In this document: in pieces, positions 59,291-64,000 of the stretch
Position numbering within the stretch: the stretch's first letter is position 1
Layout of the letters: each line of letters starts with the position of its first letter
From: Cordia subcordata
Lineage: Eukaryota > Streptophyta > Magnoliopsida > Boraginales > Cordiaceae
NCBI GenBank assembly: GCA_028554755.1
Contig: JAPTOF010000002.1
Coordinates: 13,937,001 to 14,001,000, forward strand
Reading direction: 5' to 3'
Length of the DNA stretch: 64,000 bases
The notes under the pieces: generated by a model
Seen by the model: only the letters and a program-made list of their open reading frames with translations
What the model was told of the DNA's origin: nothing
Database searches by the model: none
Position numbers and translations under genes: made by a program

Positions 59291-60710
59291 ATTGGTTGAC
59301 CGATACGTCAAAGTTGGTTGACCGGTGCAAAAATGAGTTCTCTGGATTTACTAGGGGACCTTACCGGCTAACCGGTATATATCGGGGGACCCTATCGGGT
59401 AGCTCTCTCTAACTTGACAACTCAACTTTGAAACTTCATTTCTAGCTCATTTGTTCAGCTTTTCGCATGCTGTCTTCAATGTTCAACTCTATTCTTCCTC
59501 ATTTACGCTCAACCCACCCCAAAACTCACCTACTACATAAAATAAGGCATTTAGTATAGCATTTAATCACTAAAACTCATCATAAACACTTAACTTTGCA
59601 TATGCACAATTATTACATAAGTACTACACTTATACTAACAAATAAGCACAAAACACCTCTAAAATAAGTATGGAAATATAATGCAAATACACACATAAAA
59701 CCAACACATCAATACATGTTAATGATTATTCTTTGGAATATGTTATTTTGTTTGTTCACTAAGTAATCAATTGCTATTCCATGCCTAACAAATACCTTCC
59801 TCCCAGAATTCGATATCTTTGAAGGGAAATCTAATGACAATAAACTGATGATGTAATTTAGATAATTCATTACCATTATATCTCTTATAATGTTATTATA
59901 TTATAAAGAGATCTAACTCTATTTCTTATAGTTACTATTGTAGTTCTTGTATTTCTTGTATAATCTTGCAATGAAGGTTATAAAGTGATTTGAATCACAG
60001 TTTAGACTATTAATACAATCAAAACTTTCACCATAGTTGAGCTGAAGCATAAAGGCATCAATTTCTCTAGATATGGACAATGGGTCAAATCATATTCTAT
60101 AATGTGATTTATTACATTGTTTGAGAAACAGAGAGTTTATTCCTTGTCTATATCTGCATATGATTTGTCCACCTAGGACACATAGATCGCTTCATGCGTC
60201 TTCCTATATCACAAATGTACTCTTATCAAAATGTCTTAGTTTGACTATCTAAGATAAATGTTTCACATGTTTTAGATCTATCAAAGTTTCTTGTGCTTTC
60301 TATTCGACCTTATTAATTAAATTCGCATATTTATCTAGAAGAAAATGGCTTCCATATCACAACATCCTTAGCTTTTTCCTTTTATAAGAAGATCATGTCA
60401 AAGGCATACCAATTTTATGTCACTCTTTAATCCCTCAATCGTATAGTAAAAATTCATATATTGAATGTCAAATATCTTATTAACATAGCTGCAAAGAAAG
60501 ATGTTGGTTGAATGATATGACAATAATGCAGTGCCAACAATAAATGTACTTCACATTAGCAACCAGGAAAAGTTACATTCAATAAACAAATTACATAAAA
60601 TGGAAAATACTAAAAACAACTTATGTTGTGTCGTTTATTTTATGTATTCAGCATTGCATGCCACTTTTCAATGGAAAATTACATTCCCTTGCACAGTTGA
60701 TCTCATAGCT
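59291..60710. other. unresolved repeat-like sequence
   Basis: Up to 59714 the minus strand reads like an LTR of another Gypsy element, starting TGATGTGTTGGTTTTATG near 59714, with 'ccggctaaccggtata' palindromes near 59365. It does not match the LTR at 52829-54914. From 59720 to 60710 nothing is recognised apart from AT-rich sequence. Confidence 0.35.
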
Positions 60711-61030
60711 TGGTGTTGTGATTTGAGGACACGTTCAACACACAAAAACAAACACACACACGTAGCGGAAATATAAGCAAAAAATAATGAGAAAGAATAC
60801 AAGAGATTTACATGGTTTGGCACCTCAAGGCCTACTTTCACGATCCCAAAAGGGAATGTTCACTATCATAATATTGTTTGTTTGTAGTTACAATATTGTT
60901 CATTCATAGCAGTGTCTTTTTCACAAAAAAAGCCTAAATACTCCTCACTCTTCTATCTTACAGGTGCTCTCTCTCTCTTTCTCTCTAGATGCACACACAC
61001 AAAATAGGCTCTCTATCTTCTCTTTTCTCT
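60711..61030 (-). repeat. 3' LTR of element C (outer part)
   Basis: 60711-60975 matches 63748-64000 ('caatgagaaagaa.aca.aagatt', 'ttcactatcataatact', 'ctcactcttctatcttacag'). How far the LTR extends to the right cannot be fixed, since its partner leaves the window. Confidence 0.75.
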
Positions 61031-61031
61031 T

Positions 61032-61039
61032 TCAAAAAG

Positions 61040-61093
<54 letters not shown>

Positions 61094-61374
61094 CTTATTT
61101 GGAGCTTTTCCCTCCTTTAAATGGGGCTTTTATTTCTCTCTTTAAAATGAGCTTGGGCTTGGCATTAGAGTCACAACCCAACATAATCCTTCCTTGGCGA
61201 CAAATGCCAAGCACCTCTATATCCTCAGCATCCATCTCTATCTTTGCAACAACTGTGAAAGTGATATTCGAGAAAGACAATCTCTTTCTTAGAATCTTAT
61301 CTCGAACTTCCTTGGCCGGTTTTCAAGACTGGGGCTATCAACCACTTAGCCCTTGCCTCCTCTCGTTCAAAAAG

Positions 61375-61410
<36 letters not shown>

Positions 61411-61682
61411 CTTATTTGGAGCTTTTCCCTCCTTTAAATGGGGCTTTTATTTCTCTCTTTAAAATGAGCTTGGGCTTGGCATTAGAGTCACAACCCAACA
61501 TAATCCTTCCTTGGCGACAAATGCCAAGCACCTCTATATCCTCAGCATCCATCTCTATCTTTGCAGCAACTGTGAAAGTGATATTCGAGAAAGACAATCT
61601 CTTTCTTAGAATCTTATCTCGAACTTCCTTGGCCGGTTTTCAAGACTGGGGCTATCAACCACTTAGCCCTTGCCTCCTCTCG
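61032..61682. repeat. recent tandem duplication, about 317-bp unit with (AT)n
   Basis: 'caaaaagatcatatata', (AT)n, 'aatcttatttggagcttttc' and on to 'gcccttgcctcctctcg' occurs twice, at about 61032-61367 and 61368-61682. Outside the AT runs I see one difference over about 270 bp (acaactg against gcaactg at about 61250 and 61563). Each copy contains the same small minus-strand frame of 61 residues with no known domain. Confidence 0.85.
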
Positions 61683-61684
61683 GT

Positions 61685-63080
61685 TTAAGCATAGTATATC
61701 CCACAAAGTAGCACATATGCGCCACATTTTTCCCCTTGAACAATCAGCTTATTACCTCGGTACACCTTGCAACAATCATTCTCTTTGACATCTCTGTACC
61801 CTGTCAAAGCCAAATCTCCCAGCAACATAATATTTGACAAACAAGATGGCACATATCTCACATTCGAGAGAATCTTGACACTACCATCATTGAGCTTGAA
61901 ATAAAGTCTCCCAATAACTTCAATTTTCATTTTTTCATTGTTTCCAATAATGATAATACCAAGGTCATCAACAATGTGCAAAGTTCAAAACTAGCTGTGT
62001 CATGACAAATGTGAAATGAAGCAGTAGAGTCTAGCACTCAATCACTCTTGTTTGAACCTCTACTAGTGGCAATAAAGAAGTCACCATAATTATTAGAATT
62101 GTCAACTAGATTTGCCAAATTCTTACCATTATCCTTCTCCTCATTCTTCGATCTCCATAATTGAAGATTCTTTATGTCTTTCCTCAATTTTGGACATCTC
62201 ATCTGGACATAGCCCTTTGCTTTACAACAGTGACATTCTCGATCATCCTTACCTTTTCCTCGTGATTTTTGATCTTTCTCTTCTCAGTTTACCTTTCCCT
62301 GGACTCCTCCCTCAATTCAAACTTTCAATGGCAAGAGCTTGATCTCAACTAGACTGACCACTATCTATTCTTCCTATCATTCTCTCATTCTCTCTCAAGA
62401 GTGCAGTTACTTCATCAAGCTTGAGAGTCTTTTTCTCGGCAATGATGGAATGTACAAATGGCTTGTTTGACTTCAGCAACGAGCATTGCAATACAAGTGC
62501 TTGTTTTTCATCTTTCATCCTATTCTATGGCTCTTCAACACTCGTCAACTTTACCACTTGTTCATTGAATAGATTTATATGATCTTGTATGGGAATCTCT
62601 TCCTCTATTTTCAAAGAGTCAAGATCCATCTTCATATACAATCAATTCATAATCCACTTCGACTCATATATTTCCTCCAACTTTGCAAATACATTTGTCG
62701 TCATCCTTCTTATTCATAACATGATATTTAATTTATAGATTAAGAACCAATCGAGTTTTTCTCACAGCTCGTCATTACAGGGATTTCAATTTAGCATCAT
62801 TAATGTCATCCGACTTTGACTCCTCTAACATATGTTTAGGACCTTGTTAAACCAAAATACATCTTCGATGATGCACTAAGAACCAATCGAGTTGTTCTCA
62901 CGGCTCGTCATTACAGGGATTTCGATTAGCATCATTAATGTCATCCGACTTTGACTTCTCTAACACATGTTTAGGACCTTGTTAAACCAAAATACATCTT
63001 CGATGATGCACCTCCAAAAATTAAAATTCAATTTTCCATCAAAAATAGGAATATCATACTTTATTGTGGATGACATTTTA
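61685..63080 (-). pseudogene. element C gag and protease/gag-pre-integrase remnant
   Basis: Gag starts near 63077 (MSSTIKYDIPIFDGKLNFNF, Tnt1/Tork-type) and is interrupted. A knuckle-like stretch (CHCCKAKGYVQMRCP, with Cys or Tyr where CCHC has His) lies near 62230. Near 62010 a DS-type motif ('VLDSTASFHICHD') marks the protease active-site region, with Ala replacing Gly. The frame 61981-61685 carries 'LSNVRYVPSCLSNIMLLGDL', the gag-pre-integrase lead. It then ends at the LTR side. Confidence 0.75.
62742..63011. repeat. tandem duplication of about 135 bp within gag
   Basis: 'taagaaccaatcgagtt', then 'gtcattacagggatttc' and 'aaaatacatcttcgatgatg' occur in both 62742-62875 and 62877-63011, with a handful of differences. 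It adds to the disruption of gag. Confidence 0.85.
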
Positions 63081-63732
63081 TGCTAAAAGTATGAAAAATT
63101 CTCGAGAACCCAATGAACTCACAAGAATTTTATGAAACTGACCTCTAATTTGGATTTAGGACGTTGAAAAATGGTTAGGGAACCCTCAGCCAACTCTGTC
63201 AATGCTCCTTTGTTTCATTTCTTGTTTACCCATAGTAACCCAAAAGTTTGCAAATCTTGACCCAAAAGGTCACAGATCTTGATCCATCTATTCACAAATC
63301 TTGGACCATCACTTCTTTTAGATCTTTTCTTCTTCACCGATCAATGACCCAAAAGTTCACAAAACAAGCCAAACTTGACCCGGTTGGATCTCACAATTTG
63401 ATTGTCAGGTTGTCGCAAAATTTTAAGAGCTTACTTTTCTCACACTGACTAACATACAGCTACAATGGATCGACGATCAAACCTTGAGAAGGCCTCCAAA
63501 TGTGAACTATAGATCTACAGTTTTCTGAGCTCCTGTTTGACGAATTTTCTGGTAGTGGCATACCACTGTACCACCACGAATAGACTCTTTGCATTATGGG
63601 AAGCTACCAGTACCTCATTTGTGCAATTTCATCACCAACACCCTTTAAAACCCAGATTTGGTAGCAAGCTTTCTCCTTGGTTATTTTTTCTCGTCTTCAA
63701 CGGTGTCCTCGTCTCTCCAAATATGAACCTCA

Positions 63733-63745
63733 GCTCTTGATACTA
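63733..63745 (-). other. element C primer-binding site
   Basis: tagtatcaagagc on the minus strand, next to the LTR at 63748. It resembles the initiator tRNA-Met complement (TGGTATCAGAGC) with an inserted base. Confidence 0.5.
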
Positions 63746-63747
63746 GT

Positions 63748-64000
63748 TGGTTGTGATTTGAGGACATATTTAACACATAAAAACACACACATGTAATAGA
63801 AATATAGAGCAAAACAATGAGAAAGAACACAAAAGATTCACGTAGTTCAGCATCCCAAGGCCTATATCCATTATCCCAAAAGGAAATATTCACTATCATA
63901 ATACTGTTTGTTCGCAGTTACAATATTGTTTGTTTGCAATAGTGGCTTTTTGACAAAAAATCCTAAAAACTTCTCACTCTTCTATCTTACAAGTGCTCTC
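63748..64000 (-). repeat. 5' LTR of element C, cut by the window edge
   Basis: Starts 'tggttgtgatttgaggacat' and matches 60711-60975 to the last base of the window. Confidence 0.75.

Larger units (their letters stand above)
60711..64000 (-). mobile_element. Copia-type element with gag and protease only (element C)
   Basis: LTR starts in plus reading at 60711 ('tggtgttgtgatttgagg') and 63748 ('tggttgtgatttgagg') are followed by about 250 bp of clear similarity. Next to the right LTR is a primer-binding site, tagtatcaagagc on the minus strand (63733-63745). Between them only gag and the protease/gag-pre-integrase part are present; integrase, reverse transcriptase and RNase H are missing. The right LTR is cut by the window edge. 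Confidence 0.75.

Overview
This is a plant nuclear window, very probably from a eudicot. It is AT-rich, has spliced genes with GT..AG introns, Copia and Gypsy retrotransposons, MULE, CACTA, hAT-like and Helitron DNA transposons, many MITEs, and typical plant gene families (F-box/FBD/LRR, ADH-like dehydrogenase, phytocyanin). I cannot name the species. All names come from reading motifs; no database search was run.

Layout. 1-7.8 kb: decayed sequence, then an ADH-like dehydrogenase (3549-6800) that keeps all downstream exons in frame but has lost the exons for the catalytic zinc domain. 7.8-21.2 kb: a sirevirus-like Copia element on the minus strand, with a second broken Copia (8263-11728) in its left LTR and, in its right LTR, a hAT-like element that carries a CACTA element that may carry a SINE. 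21.2-50.4 kb: a tandem array of four related units. Each unit has a short non-coding leader exon, a long leader intron, a three-exon F-box/LRR/FBD gene (23647-25106, 29646-31159, 40762-42174, 48391-49855; all +) and, downstream, a decayed piece of the ADH-like gene. All four F-box copies carry disruptions, mostly different ones. Copy 2 is the best preserved, with an open 248-residue F-box/LRR frame. 50.6-51.5 kb: a phytocyanin/early-nodulin-like pseudogene on the minus strand. 52.8-59.3 kb: a broken Athila-like Gypsy element. 60.7-64 kb: a Copia-type element with gag and protease only and an LTR at each end, the right one cut by the window edge.

How the parts relate. The F-box units appear to descend from a block that contained an F-box gene next to an ADH-like gene. 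Duplication made at least four F-box copies and several ADH pieces; only the ADH copy at 3.5-6.8 kb is still nearly gene-like. Each leader intron has taken a different transposon: a MULE with 10-bp target duplication in unit 1, a MITE in unit 2, a MULE-like element with 9-bp duplication in unit 3, and a Helitron in unit 4. Because the units are paralogous, the uninserted copy serves as an empty-site control for several insertions, including the 13.4-kb sirevirus. No tRNA, rRNA or CRISPR was seen.
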